Source: Echinarachnius parma (Eukaryota > Echinodermata > Echinoidea > Clypeasteroida > Echinarachniidae). Taken from it: a stretch of 64,000 bases of DNA. The translations under genes and the position numbers were made by a program. The notes beneath the pieces were generated by a model, which saw nothing but the letters and a program-made list of their open reading frames with translations, did not search any database and had not been told where the DNA came from. The stretch lies in assembly GCA_037951105.1 (NCBI GenBank), contig JBAMJV010007116.1, positions 62,001 to 126,000 of the forward strand, written 5' to 3'. Of the stretch, positions 1 through 11,482 are shown one piece after another. Every line of letters begins with the position of its first letter. Position 1 is the stretch's first letter.

Positions 1-185
1 AGAATAATGTTTAGCATTTATTATGACAAGAATAATATTAGCATATCTTCCACTAGTAACCCTGTTACTGCCTGTATGTAATACAAACAAAAGTAATAAT
101 CTGTTCACAAAAATAGTGATAATTTGTTTGCACATTTGCACGGAATTCACAAATTGTTTGAATGGTTTATCTGAAATGAGAAAAT

Positions 186-259
186 GGGCTTATCCTGGAT
201 TTGAACCCGAGACCTCTGGATTGCTAGACCGGTGCCCTACCAACGAGGCTAGCAAGCTC
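186..259 (-). tRNA. tRNA-like sequence, probably a decayed tRNA or tRNA-derived SINE head
   Basis: The minus strand folds as a 74-nt cloverleaf. It has a 7-bp acceptor stem with one mismatch, a GCCT/GGGC D stem with a TTGGTAG loop, an anticodon loop reading CTAGCAA (anticodon AGC if functional) and a T arm with TTCAAAT. The anticodon and T stems each contain mismatches, which argues against a working tRNA. No RNA polymerase III T-run terminator stands directly after it. A tRNA-derived repeat head is the alternative. Confidence 0.35.
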
Positions 260-3177
260 TTGCGATGGTTATTTGTCCCAGAAACCATTTTCAATGCACA
301 GTTAATCTGAATACCCAAAGAAAGAAATATTGTGTATTTCGTTAGAACATTTGCACAGAATATTACATTTAGTCATCTGTTTGCACATTTTCATAGAATG
401 CAGAAATAGTGTTAATTTCTGTGAACAATGAAACAGAACTCACATACAAATAGTACACTTTCTTGGATTTGCTTGATAAATAATGATAATTTCTGTGAAC
501 AATTTAGATGAAATTCACAGAAAAATAGTGATGATTTGTTTTTCCATTGCCTTCCTTCTTGCTGTTACTCTTACCTTAGCTTGTTAGCATTTGTTTTTAA
601 ATGCAAAGTGTTCCTTAATACGCGCTTTGATTTGTTTGAAATATATATTAGATGCTTGGACAAATTCTTGTAGATAATTTATTGATATCTGTTGGCTGCA
701 ATTCTTATTTATTTCTTCATGTCTCTGGAATATGAAATACTATATTGTCTTTAGAAAAAAAGGGAACATTTATTAATATTATTATTATTATTATTCAACT
801 TTTGAGGTAGTGGTAGTAGACATACATGTAGTAGTAGTAGTAGTAGTAGTAGTAGGCACTGCTTATCTGTAGAATATTGTATTTTGGTGAGTAGAAGTAT
901 AATAGAGCAATTTGTGAAGCACAAAAGTAATTTCATTTAAAAAAACATATTTGCAGGTTCTGATTTATCTCTATCTCTTTTTGTACCGCCTATCACCTCT
1001 TTATTAATTTTGTTAGAATATTATGTACATAACTTTTGTGGCACATCATGCGTTTTGCTGCAGTTTACGATGCCAGAAAGAATCTATGTGACAATGGTGA
1101 AGACAAATTTAGGTCCTCTTTTAATAAGTAGTTACGTTTGTAGTTTGTGTGGAACTTTCTTATTTGGAATTCAATTGATCATCGGGTAGTGTGGTTGTCT
1201 GTGCATTAGTTTTAAACTAGAGATAGTAGATGTCTTTAATGTCTGTATAAACAATGAGAGTATAACTTCATAAGTTAACTTAAAAACCGAGCAATACACA
1301 TGAAAAAGCAAAACAAAAAAAATAACAATGAAGAAAAAAAAAAGTTGTACATTAATGTATATTGTGTGTATAATATAGAGAGATGTTGTATTGAACTGTA
1401 CTGGTTGATATTTGAGGGATATGATAATGAAACTTGTTGATGATGATGATGATTTTATACATAGGTGTCAATTTACTCTCTCATGAGTAATGATTGTAGA
1501 GGAGAGATCAAGAATTCATTGATAGGGGAATAGTTGTCTTATATATGCATGTACATGTACATCATTCAGGTTTACAAAGATATGTAAGTTATATTGGTGA
1601 AAAAAAGTGATTATATACATATATATTTAAATATATATACCTATCCCCTTTAATATTTAAGGAGCAGATATAAGTCGCTGATGATAATGTGACTTGTCGA
1701 TGATATTCTGTATATTTCTGTGGCACTATTGTGTAGTGCATAAGCAGTTTTTTTTTTTTGTCAATTATATAAATATACAAACGAAAAGTGTGTGAGTAGA
1801 TATTAGAATACTGATGATGTACTGTTGAATGTTTTTTGCCTGTTTTACCTAGATATCGTGTACAGCGGAAAGTTATTGACATTTTTCTCCTCATATTGAA
1901 CTGTTTTTAGAGACTAGTATAAATTGCTAACTTCATTTGCCTTTGTGACGTGTTCATTTTGTTGTTGTTGTGTTTGTTTTTATAATTTTGGGTTGACGTG
2001 CAAGCTGACAAATTTGCATTCCAGGTTTTAAAAAAAAGGGAATAATTATTTTAAAACAGGACAATGTTTAAATATGGCCTCAAATTTTACAACTTTGTTT
2101 AATTATACAAATCTTGAATATGGATTTGAAAATGCTGACAATTATTTTAATTCAGGAAATAAAAAGAAAAGGGGGAGATGAGCTATTTGCATGCTGTTTA
2201 TTATAATTCTGTTTATTTTATATTGATCTTAAACACTCAGAAAATCAGAAAATGTTTTTTTTTGTACAAGTTTGAATTGATATATGTGATGTTGATTTTG
2301 TGTTGGGCAGTGGCATTATGGGAAAAAATAATATAAGATGCTAATTTTGAGCATTTGCAAAATATTGATGAATATCTTTTGAACGTGTTTGGACAGGATG
2401 TAAAAATACTTTAATCTTTGTGATTTTATGTTTCATATCAAATGCTTATAGTATACTGTGGATTGAAAAGGATCTTTTTTCTTTTCTTTCTCGAAGTGTA
2501 CTGTGCTAGGGACGATTTGTCAGAGAAATATTAATGTATTCACTGATTCACTGAATATACAGTATTACACTTTTAATGGTATCTTGAATCTTCTCTTTGA
2601 ATGTTGCAGAGCAGCAGGTAGCATGATATATTACAATCTTTTCAGCGATAATGGTATGAAAGTTGTGTGCAAAATTTTACTTCTTACAATCAATTTTGTT
2701 TCTATGATTTAGTTGATTTCAGTACTCTGTTGATGGTCGATAATTTATATAACTATTACCGTATATGTTTGTTATTGAATGAAAAGGAAGAGTTATGATT
2801 TTGTGAGGGAAGTATGATATGATTCTAAGTTTCTTTGTGCAGTAAATTAATGTTGGCCTTTTATGACTTGAGATGTATAAATTATTTCTTGTACGTAGCA
2901 TCAGAATAATTTGTGATTTTTTTGTTTTGCTTCTATTTCTTGGATTTGTGATTTTTAAAAGGAGGTCATAAATATGTGTGTGTGCCATTTAGATTGGAGA
3001 AAAGAGAAAGGTATATTACATATCTTCTTTGACATTATTTTCTCTATTAGATATCAAATTATGTTGAGAATTTAGAGATTAACTAGTGTTGAGGTAAATA
3101 CCCAGTGCAGTGCCATATGTGGATTGTTTTTTATGTTTTAATGATTAAAATGACCCAACTTTGCTGTGAATGTGTGT

Positions 3178-3183
3178 AATAAA
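3178..3183 (+). promoter_or_regulatory. Candidate polyadenylation signal AATAAA
   Basis: A perfect AATAAA hexamer followed within 40 bases by T-rich sequence, at the end of the T-rich stretch. The gene it would serve is not visible in the window. Confidence 0.25.
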
Positions 3184-4320
3184 GCTTTTTCTTTTTCAGT
3201 TCCAAGGTTGCATTATTATTATTATCATTATTATTATTATTGTAATTATTATTTAGAAAGTGATATTAAGCATAAGAATGGCATAGAAAATCTACTATTA
3301 ATAAGAGTATTATTCGAAATGTGGAACATTTTGGAATATAAATGCAACAATTAAAGCACCCACTTCAATATCATTATGTAATATAAACAAACACAGCAAG
3401 AGAGATTTTTTACAGTGTACATTATGTATCTGATTGTCAAAATTGGTAGAACCCTACACAGTACATGTGCTTGTATATAGTTATCCAACTGTAGTAGCGA
3501 TACAGGTAGCATACTGGTTTATATGTACTGTGTAGTCCCATTTGCTGCAAAATATGTTGCATTGTAATTGCAATACAATACACACTCTTATAATAACAAG
3601 TTAAAAGTATGTTACTTCTCTTGAATATAATTCCTTTGTAAAAGATTTATTTCTAGACTTGTCATCACTTGTTCCCCATTGCGATTCATCACACACACCC
3701 AGTTGTTGGTTAGCTTTTCAATGAGAAATTTTATTTCTAGAATTATTGTTCACTATTGCGAGAAATATTGATTGATAGAATTCTTGAAATAGTGTTGAAT
3801 TATTCACAATTGCAATTCTCCTTTATTAATACCCAGTTGGTTGATAGCTTTTCTTGAAGATTTCACTATCTGAGAATGAGAGATTTTTATAGATGTTTTT
3901 ATCACTTAATTTAATTGGACAGTTGTTATGTCTTCCTTGCAGTGTTTCCCTTTTTTATTTGATGGAGACAAAATAAAAAAAAAAATGTTTGAAAAGAAAT
4001 AATATATTGTTGAATGTTTGCCTTTATCTTGTTATAACTGAGAGAGTGTGTACTTTTGAAAGTGAATGATTTCAAGATGTGAAGGAATACAGATTACATA
4101 CAGTATATAACACACACACACACACACACAGAATTTTACATAACCATACTTCTGAGGACACACAATCACACGAACATACCCTTTTTTAAACAATTTGTCA
4201 ACAAAGAATACACTGAAGGCTATTTGAATATGTTTTGTGTATGATACCAATACTTATACTTCTTGTAGTCATTAAACAACTACACATTTATACAGTCACA
4301 CAACACTCTAGCACTTGCAG

Positions 4321-4535
4321 TAGGGACCTAGTAACTTTGTTGACATGCAAAATATAATGAATGGTTGATACAATGTGTAATTTTGTGATATATGTCCACT
4401 GAGTGATGCGTGAAAATTCCATGGTACATGTAAATTAATGTGGTATGACCCGAGAATGAGCAAACATTTGAAGTGATTTTGCTGAACTCATTGCACTGAC
4501 TTTGTACAGTTATACAATTATCCAGTAGATATTTA
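4321..4535 (+). mobile_element. MITE fragment, GGGATCTAGTAAC family
   Basis: Diverged 5' part of a repeat family that also occurs at 22584-23197, 31821-32088, 37687-38071 and 53311-53678. It shares the block 'gtaactttgttgacatg' and then 'atgaatggttga...atgtccac'. The 3' half is missing. The flanking 4200-4260 segment is partly duplicated at 4760-4815. Confidence 0.6.
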
Positions 4536-5319
4536 TACATCCGAATATGTCAATCATTATAGTTCACACATGGAAAACCCAAAGTTGTTCCATGCTTCTA
4601 CTGGTATTATACAATGCGGTATGTGCAAGTACGTTTTGAGGATTTTTACAATGTTGCTAGATCCTGTTATAAAATGACTTTTCAAGAACACACAAACATA
4701 CGCTGGTATGGATCAATTTGGTGGTATGGATCAAATAATTATATACAATATATCTATTCAAAAATACACTGAAGGCTATTTGCTTTTGTTTTATGCTTGG
4801 TACTGGTACTTATAAATAAACTGAGCGCCAAAAGAAACTTATCACTTCTTCAGAGCGGCGCTCACTAAAATCCACAGTATCAAATTGAATCATATTTAGG
4901 CACGCATAAGTTATCATTCTCCTTATGAAGCATATCTGAAAAATTAAAAGGTTTCTTTTGTCAAAAGAGACAAATTTGATGGAATCGTACAGGTCACTTT
5001 TAAACCAGAACGTCAATGACGTAGCGCTCATCCGCCATCTCGCAACATCAAATATCGCAAATTTCATGTGGTACACTTTTCAACTGGTCAAAAAATAAAA
5101 ATTTGATGCCCTGGAAGGGACATGGGAAAAAATTTTTAAAAAAATAAATAAATTAAAAAAATCAAAATCAAAATCAAAATAAATAAAATAAAAAACAAAA
5201 ACAAAAAAAACAAACAAACAAACAAAAAATAAAAAAAAACAATAAAATAAAAATTAAAAAAAATAAAAATAGAAAAATAAATAAAAATTAAATTAAAAAA
5301 AATTTAAAAAATAAAAAAA

Positions 5320-6220
5320 TAAAAAATTCACCATAATTAATGAATGGAGAAAAATTTCAAAATTCTGTGTATAAGTTTAGTGTACCAAAGTTAGCTCTAC
5401 CAGATAAAGCAAACCAAATCAAAATCGGTCAAGAAATGAAGAAGAAGCATTTTTTGTGATTTCGAATAATTTGCATAAATTACCATAGATAATGAATTTC
5501 ATGAATCTGTATAGAAGTTTGAAATCCCCCTCTTAGCCCTATCTTATGAAACCTAGCCCTATTAGATAAACCAAACAGAATGAAAATCGGTCGAGAAATG
5601 AAGGAGAAGAAGCATTTTTTGTGATTTCTGGAATAAATTTGCATAAATTACCATAATTAATTAATGGAGAAAAATTTCAAAATTCTGTGTAGAAGTTTAG
5701 TGTACCAAAGTTAGCTCTACCAGATAAAGCAAACCAAATCAAAATCGGTCGAGAAATGAAGAAGAAGCATTTTTTGTGATTTTTGAAATAAATTTGCATA
5801 AATTACCATAATTAATTAATGGAGAAAAATTTCAAAATTCTGTGTAGAAGTTTAGTGTACCAAAGTAAGCTCTACCAGATAAAGCAAACCAAATCAAAAT
5901 CGGTCGAGAAATGAAGGAGAAGAAGCATTTTTTGTGATTTTTGGAATAAATTTGCATAAATTACCATAATTAATTAATGGAGAAAAATTTCAAAATTCTG
6001 TGTAGAAGTTTAGTGTACCAAAGTTAGCTCTACCAGATAAAGCAAACCAAATCAAAATCGGTCAAGAAATGAAGGAGAAGAAGCATTTTTTGTGATTTCG
6101 AATAAATTTGCTTATTAGCATATATAATGAATTTCACGATTCTGTGTAGAAGTTTTAAATCCCCCTCCTAGCCCTATCTTATGAAACAATCAGAATCAAA
6201 ATCGGTTGAAAAATAAGGAA
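5320..6220. repeat. Tandem array of ~158-bp units inside the 4817-6641 element
   Basis: Units share 'ggagaaaaatttcaaaattc', 'ctctaccagataaagcaaac' and 'aagaagcattttttgtgatt'. Spacings of 155 and 158 bp are directly measurable between copies at 5666, 5821 and 5979. A diverged unit sits near 5500 and another near 6130. Confidence 0.75.
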
Positions 6221-6242
6221 GAAGAAGCATTTTGAAAATTGT

Positions 6243-6312
6243 GGACAGACGGACGGACGGACGGACGGACGGAAGGACGGACGGACGGAAGGACGGACGG
6301 ACGGACGGACGC
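6243..6312. repeat. GGAC tetranucleotide microsatellite
   Basis: An almost uninterrupted run of GGAC/GGAA tetramers inside the 3' part of the 4817-6641 element. It creates a spurious minus-strand arginine/proline/serine-rich reading frame. Confidence 0.85.
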
Positions 6313-6641
6313 CGGACGCAACGCCATGGCATAAGCTCATCGGGCCCTTCGGGCCGGATGAGCTAAAAATCACAGAAATTGTTCGCCTTCTGAATAGTTC
6401 TGAATAGACCACCTTTCGTGGAGGTTCGCAGCGAGCAGATTCTGTGATTTTTGAAAAGTGATCTGTAGTGATTCCATCACATTTTTCTCTTTTTTGGCAA
6501 AAGCAACCTTTTAATTTTTCAGATATGCTTCATAAGGAGAATGATAACTTATCTGTGTCTAAATATGATTCAATTTGATACTATGGGTTTTAGTGAGCGC
6601 CGCTCTGAAGAAGTGATAAGTTTCTTTTGGCGCTCAGTTTA

Positions 6642-7430
6642 TATTTTGTGTATTCATGATCTCACAAAACACATACATATATGCACGTGCACACACAAAC
6701 ACACCAACATTTGTAGTATATTCAAAACGTATAATACTAAGGAAAAAATAGACAGAAAAACAGTTTGACTATGTTTTTGTTTCTTGTTTAGTACTGAAGA
6801 TTTACATCTATAACAATATATCAAAATTTAAACACAAACACTGTACATGTACATAAACACACTTCTAGTTCTTGAAACAAGGGAAATGATTTAGTGAAAA
6901 TATCAGCGGAAAAAAATACACGGGGGCGGCAGGCGAATTCGCCCCCGAAATGCCCAAAAGAGCCCCCGAAAAAAAATAATTGGATTTTGAGGATTTTCTT
7001 TTTTATTTTCTGTTTGAATCGTGATCAAATGCTTATCAGATGATCACTTACAGCATTAGAGCTTAATAGAGCGAAAAAGAGCCCGGAAATTTGTAGCCCC
7101 CGAGATGATAAAAGTAGCCCCCGAAAGTTGGAAAAGTTAGCCCCCCGAAAAGGAGCCCCCGAAATAAAAATATTAATTTTTTCGCTGGAAAATATTCATG
7201 TTAAGTGGATATCCAAGGTATTTTTTAGTAGGAGTAATAATAATCATCATCAAGGTGGATTTCTATAGATTAAAAAAAACAAATTAACCAGCCAATAGAA
7301 ATAGAATCCTTTAAAAGTTACGTTTTGAAATACACATTATTGCATCTAAATAATAAAATTACAAAATGATTAAATAAGCCTTTATTTCAACTGGCTATTG
7401 AAGTAAACAATCACATGTATGCATGCAGAC
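6642..7430. other. Noncoding; interspersed AGCCCCCGAAA repeats at 6925-7185
   Basis: No gene seen. At 6925-7185 short 'agcccccgaaa' blocks recur with variable spacing. A related stretch with 'agccccctaaaa' lies at 10735-11010, so this is a low-copy degenerate repeat family. Confidence 0.4.
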
Positions 7431-7498
7431 TCATTTGATGGTTGATGTAATACAGCAAAACCTGTCTCTATAGCAACCACCTGCCTGGAGTGCACTGA

Positions 7499-7720
7499 TT
7501 TTGCTATGACATGTATTCTCCATAGACCCTAGCCAGAGTATTTTGCTATGACATGTATTCTCCATAGACCCTAGCCAGAGTATTTTGCTATGACATGTTT
7601 TCCCCATAGACCCTAGCCAGAATATATTGCTATAACATGTATTCTCCATAGACCCTAGCCAGAGTATTTTGCTACAACATGTTTTCCCCATAGACCCTAG
7701 CCAGAGTATTTTCGGGACCA
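7499..7720. repeat. 42-bp minisatellite, about five copies
   Basis: The unit contains 'ttgctatgacatgtattc' and 'tccatagaccctagccagag'. Copies start at 7501, 7543, 7585, 7627 and 7669, exactly 42 bp apart. Because 42 is a multiple of three, the minus strand stays open as a 14-residue repeat; this is not taken as a gene. A single diverged copy lies in an esterase intron near 23381-23455. Confidence 0.9.
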
Positions 7721-7739
7721 GTCCTGAATAGGTTAATCA

Positions 7740-9385
7740 TTAATGAGACCATTCTTCACGGCCCAATATTTAAACTCTAGACAGGTGTCCTCACAAGAAC
7801 AGTTTGTATGTAACTAAAACTCTTTACAGGGGTTCTCTGAGATCAAGAGTCTGGTGTGGATGCAAGGATAAAAAACTAACATTCTTCATCTTCTTGAGCT
7901 TTTGCAGCAAGATCATTCTTCAAGCTCAAATCCTTTCGAAGATTTTAACCTCTCCACAGGTGTCCTCACAAGAACAAAAGTTTGTGTGTCCTTTAACTCT
8001 ATGAGTGTCCTCTGAGATCAGAGTCAGGTGTAGATGCAAGGGCCATATGCCCCTCCACTCATATTATTCCTCCCTACGTGTATTTCACACTTTCTACAAG
8101 GCCCAGTAATTACCCTCACTGCAAGTATCCACACAAGAACAAAAGTTAAGGTGTCCTTTTACTCTACATGAGTGCCCTCTGAGTTTGGAGTCATGTGTGG
8201 ATGCAAGGGCCAGGATGCAAGGGCCATGCCCCTTCACTCATATTCTTCCTCCCTACATGTACTTCACACTTTCTACAAGGCCCAGTAATTACCCTCACTG
8301 CAAGTATCCACACAAGAACAAAAGTTAAGGTGTCCTAGCTACTACTCTACATGAGTGTCCTCTGAGTTGGAGTCACATGTTGTTGCAAGGACCAGGCATC
8401 TACATTTATATCCTTCCACTTCCTCTATCACACTCATCTCACTTTAATACAACAAGGTCAAAGATTTACCATATTCTCTAGTGTCCTCACAAGAACAAAA
8501 GATTGGTGTCCTATAACTCTATTGGAATGTCCTCTGAGATTGGAGACAGGAGTGGATGCAAAGACCATGGGGGTGTTTCACAAAGATCCCAAGTCGAACT
8601 TAACACTAAGTTGGACTTAAAAAGTATGGCAAGCCATTTGTAGCCTCAGAACAAAATATACTAACAAGCAAAAATGTATTTTAGACTTTTCATAAATTTT
8701 ACATGAAGAACATGAAATCTCTTTGATAATAGAAAAATAATTATGAATTGAAACAACATTGAATGCCTTTTAAAAGGACTTTTATAATTCGTTTTCAAAG
8801 AAACTAACGGCTTTCCATATGCTTTAAGTCCAACTCAGAGTTAAGATCCGACTTCTAAGGATCTTTTGTGAAACACCCCCCATGCCATTACACTCCCTTT
8901 CTCCCTCTTCTGTTCTGGTGCATCAAGATAATTCTCCAGTTCCGGCTCATCTCACTTTTTACAAGGCCCAGAATTGTCTCCCTTCTCAAGTGTCCACACA
9001 AGAATAAAGGTTGGACTGTAACTCTCTATGAGAGACCTCTGAGATCAGAGTCAGGCGTGAATGCAAGGACCATGTTCTTCCTCTTCTTGTGTTATTTTTG
9101 CAGCAAGATAATTCTTCACACTCAACTCACTTTCTACAAGGCCTCAGATTTACCATCTTCTGCAAAGTGTTTACACAAGAACAAAAGTAGGGGTACCATT
9201 AGCAACTATGAGTGTCCTCAGATCAGTCTTCAGGTGTCGAAGCAAGAATAAGGCCTCTACACTCACATTCTTCCTCTTGTCATGTTTTTGTTTACAGAAA
9301 GACCATTCTTTCACTTTTCGCAGTTAGTACAAGGCCCAGGATTGACTCTAGCTTCATGCGTCCACACAACTAAAATAAGCCAGGG
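7740..9385. repeat. Degenerate ~170-190-bp tandem array
   Basis: Units carry 'cacaagaacaaaag', 'gtcctctgagatc' and 'gtggatgcaagg' in the same order. Copies of the first block lie near 7791, 7963, 8131, 8311, 8484, 8993, 9174 and 9365. The array continues after the hAT insertion at 10462-10640. It has been opened by two transposons (8569-8880 and 9386-10461). Confidence 0.8.
8569..8880. mobile_element. Fold-back MITE with CAT target duplication (PIF/Harbinger-like)
   Basis: Starts GGGGGTGTTTCAC and ends with the exact complement. Both sides are flanked by CAT (8566-8568 and 8881-8883). Inverted similarity continues inward through 'cttaacactaagtt' and 'actcagagttaag'. A 3-bp duplication is typical of PIF/Harbinger elements. 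Same family as 54130-54462. Confidence 0.8.
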
Positions 9386-10461
9386 CAGGGGTGTCGATCC
9401 TGGGGGGGCAGGGGGGGCGGTCGCCCCCCCAATGAAAATATTGGGGGGGCGAACATATCATTTCGCCCCCCCAATAATTCCGAAAATGAGGAAGAAAAAA
9501 ATCGAGTGATATAATGCCAAAGAGGGGAAAGACACATTTATCAATAATTAATCTTCAAAATAGCCGTTTTTTTAGTTTGAAAAGGACTGTAAATCTCTTT
9601 TTTGCCGCGCGCTTCGCGCGCATACAGTTTCTCATATTGCAAGTTTCATTTGGGTTGCGGGAACTCACCTTTTGAAATGTGTTGGGCAGCGTAATTTCTC
9701 AAACACACACCTCAAACGAAGTTTATTAAACCCTCATCTATAGATAGCACACCGTCACAGAAAATAAAATAATCTGAACGCAAATCAAATTGGAATATCA
9801 TGTCCCCCCACATTTGAAAAAGGAGCAGATTGTCCCCCTCCCTTTGTCATTATGTATGTTTGGTTCCATACCTATATACTTCATATTACGTGAAATTTCT
9901 GTCTCAGGTGTGCACCAAATCGCACAATTTCACGCCCAAAAATACAAAAGCTCCCTACTGTGGGAGGGGGACACCCCCTCCCACACCCTCCCCCGCTCGG
10001 TCGCTTCGCTTCCTCGCAATGTCTCCCCTACACTTTTGAGAAATTGTTGACGCCCTTGCTTAGTTTCATGGGAGCCCAATGCCCTAGACTATATCGATGG
10101 CTCTATAGTATACATGATCACGTGGATCCATATCATGCAAGGCTCAGTCTTTTCCTTGCTATGCCCTTTAAAAATACTTTATGAGTAGGTTCACTATTTT
10201 ATACAATTTTAACACCCATGCTAGGAGCAAATGTCTGAAATCTAAAAGCTTCCGGGGGCTCCGCCCCCTGGACCCCCATTATTGTCCCCAAATGTGGGTG
10301 CCCCCCAAAGTCAGGTCTTCGAGCCATCAAGACACTTTCAATGAGCGCATAATAAAACTTCCGGGCATGCCAATGTGGGGCTTTTAGCTCTCTCAGTGGT
10401 CACTCTGGAAAATTTTTTCAAATTTCGCCCCCCCAATCTCAAAAACGGATCGACACCCCTG
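9386..10461. mobile_element. Non-autonomous hAT-like element, 1.08 kb, 8-bp TSD AGCCAGGG
   Basis: Left end CAGGGGTGTCGATCC and right end GGATCGACACCCCTG are inverted copies. Both are bordered by AGCCAGGG (9378-9385 and 10462-10469). An 8-bp duplication and CAGGG termini are hallmarks of hAT transposons. Just inside the ends, poly-G and poly-C blocks 'gggggggcg'/'cgccccccc' face each other. No transposase frame is present. It splits the ~180-bp tandem array. Confidence 0.85.
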
Positions 10462-10640
10462 AGCCAGGGGTGTCCTATAACTCTATAGGAGTGTCCTCTG
10501 AGATCGGAGTGAGGTGTGGATGCGAGGGCCCTGTTCTTTCTCTTCTATTGTTTTTGCAGCAAGACCATTCATCTTCAGGCTCATCTGACTTTCTTGAGCC
10601 CCAGGACAGCTATCAGTACGCAGATCTCCACCAAGGCAGG
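10462..10640. repeat. Continuation of the ~180-bp tandem array beyond the hAT insertion
   Basis: The unit resumes with 'gtgtcctataactctatagg', 'gtcctctgagatcgg' and 'gtgtggatgcgagg', which belong to the same unit that is cut at 9385. Confidence 0.75.
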
Positions 10641-10734
10641 GAACGCACTGTGGATGGAGGACAAACAAAATACAAAATTACAATCTATATATATTTGAAG
10701 AAAAATACGTTTAACTAATTATGATATACAGGGG

Positions 10735-11380
10735 CTGAGGGTAATTTTGCCGCCTAATTTTTAAAAAGCCCCCTGAAATCAGTAGGTAGCCCCTAAAATT
10801 ACCATAGGGTATTATGTTAAATATTTTGTGATATCTATCAGATTGAAAAAGTAGCCCCCTAAAATAAAAAAATCAATTCCTGCATTGCAATTATGTTTGA
10901 TATGGTTGCCCATTCGGCAAGTGAAATTTGGAAAACATTATATTTTGGTGGCCATGCAAAAGCTGATTTCTTGTAGCCCTATCTGTGGCAGCGGACCAGT
11001 GCTTATTTCATCCCTGCTGTATATATCGTCAGAAGAGCGTTTAGTGGATTTTTGGCTAAACTGAGTTCTGTATACAATCTTGCAAGTCTTTTAAAAAAAA
11101 ATAATTTATTTGTGAATATATATATACATAAAACAAAGAGAGCTTAATTGTGTTTCTACAAAGCTGCCCAACTTGATTATCTCTGCAGAAGTACAAAAAG
11201 TGACTTATTGCCCTTCTCTTTCACAACCTACGACACTGGCTGGAATGCTCCCCAGGGAGTGGAGAGTGTGCAATTTAAAGTGCTGGATCAATTTTCGATT
11301 GGCCCTCTGGGAGAACTGTAAAAGCACTGAAGGGATCTAACCCGAGTAAACAAAACTAATTATTATTATTACTACTGGCA
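10735..11380. repeat. AGCCCC repeats and a SINE-like fragment
   Basis: 10735-11010 carries interspersed 'agccccctaaaa' blocks. At about 11225-11330 'ggaatgctccccagggag' followed by 'gtgtgcaatttaaagtgct' matches the body of the SINE-like repeat at 18590-18790. No coding exon was found here, although the last TMEM107 exon might be expected downstream of 11386 on the minus strand. Confidence 0.45.
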
Positions 11381-11385
11381 ATTAC

Positions 11386-11482
11386 CTGCAAAATCCAAAG
11401 ATGTACCAGAAGACGTAGCAGGGCCACTCCTCAAAGAGATAGAAAGACAGAGCTATCGCTGCACTGGCATGGCACACAGTGG
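11386..11482 (-). CDS. TMEM107: TMEM107 exon 4 (TM3-TM4)
   Basis: Acceptor ACCCACAG, donor GTAATT. Encodes TVCHASAAIALSFYLFEEW and a following segment ending FWYIFGFC, closely following the vertebrate TMEM107 third helix. Confidence 0.85.

Larger units (their letters stand above)
1..3360 (+). other. AT-rich noncoding stretch, possible 3' UTR ending near 3178
   Basis: No coding exon is evident on either strand. The plus strand is T-rich, with short degenerate repeats of a 'tttgcacattt...cacagaattc' motif at about 100-540, a TAG/AGT triplet run near 829-855 and ATT repeats near 3215-3250. A perfect AATAAA lies at 3178-3183, so this could be the 3' UTR of a plus-strand gene lying upstream of the window. 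That is inference; no coding end is visible. Confidence 0.25.
4817..6641. mobile_element. 1.8-kb element with ~150-bp terminal inverted repeats and an internal tandem array
   Basis: Bases 4817-4965 recur inverted at about 6494-6641, beginning TAAACTGAGCGCCAAAAG and ending in its complement. The interior holds an A-rich stretch (5100-5330), then about six units of ~158 bp (5320-6220; clear starts at 5346, 5666, 5821 and 5979), then a GGAC tetranucleotide tract and a small GGGCCCTTCGGGCC hairpin. There is no transposase reading frame, so it would be non-autonomous and moved in trans. Confidence 0.7.

Noticed and set aside
7431..7691. Minus-strand 86-codon frame with a 14-residue repeat
   Set aside because: It is a translation of the 42-bp minisatellite; the period is divisible by three, so openness is expected. 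No splice or start context.
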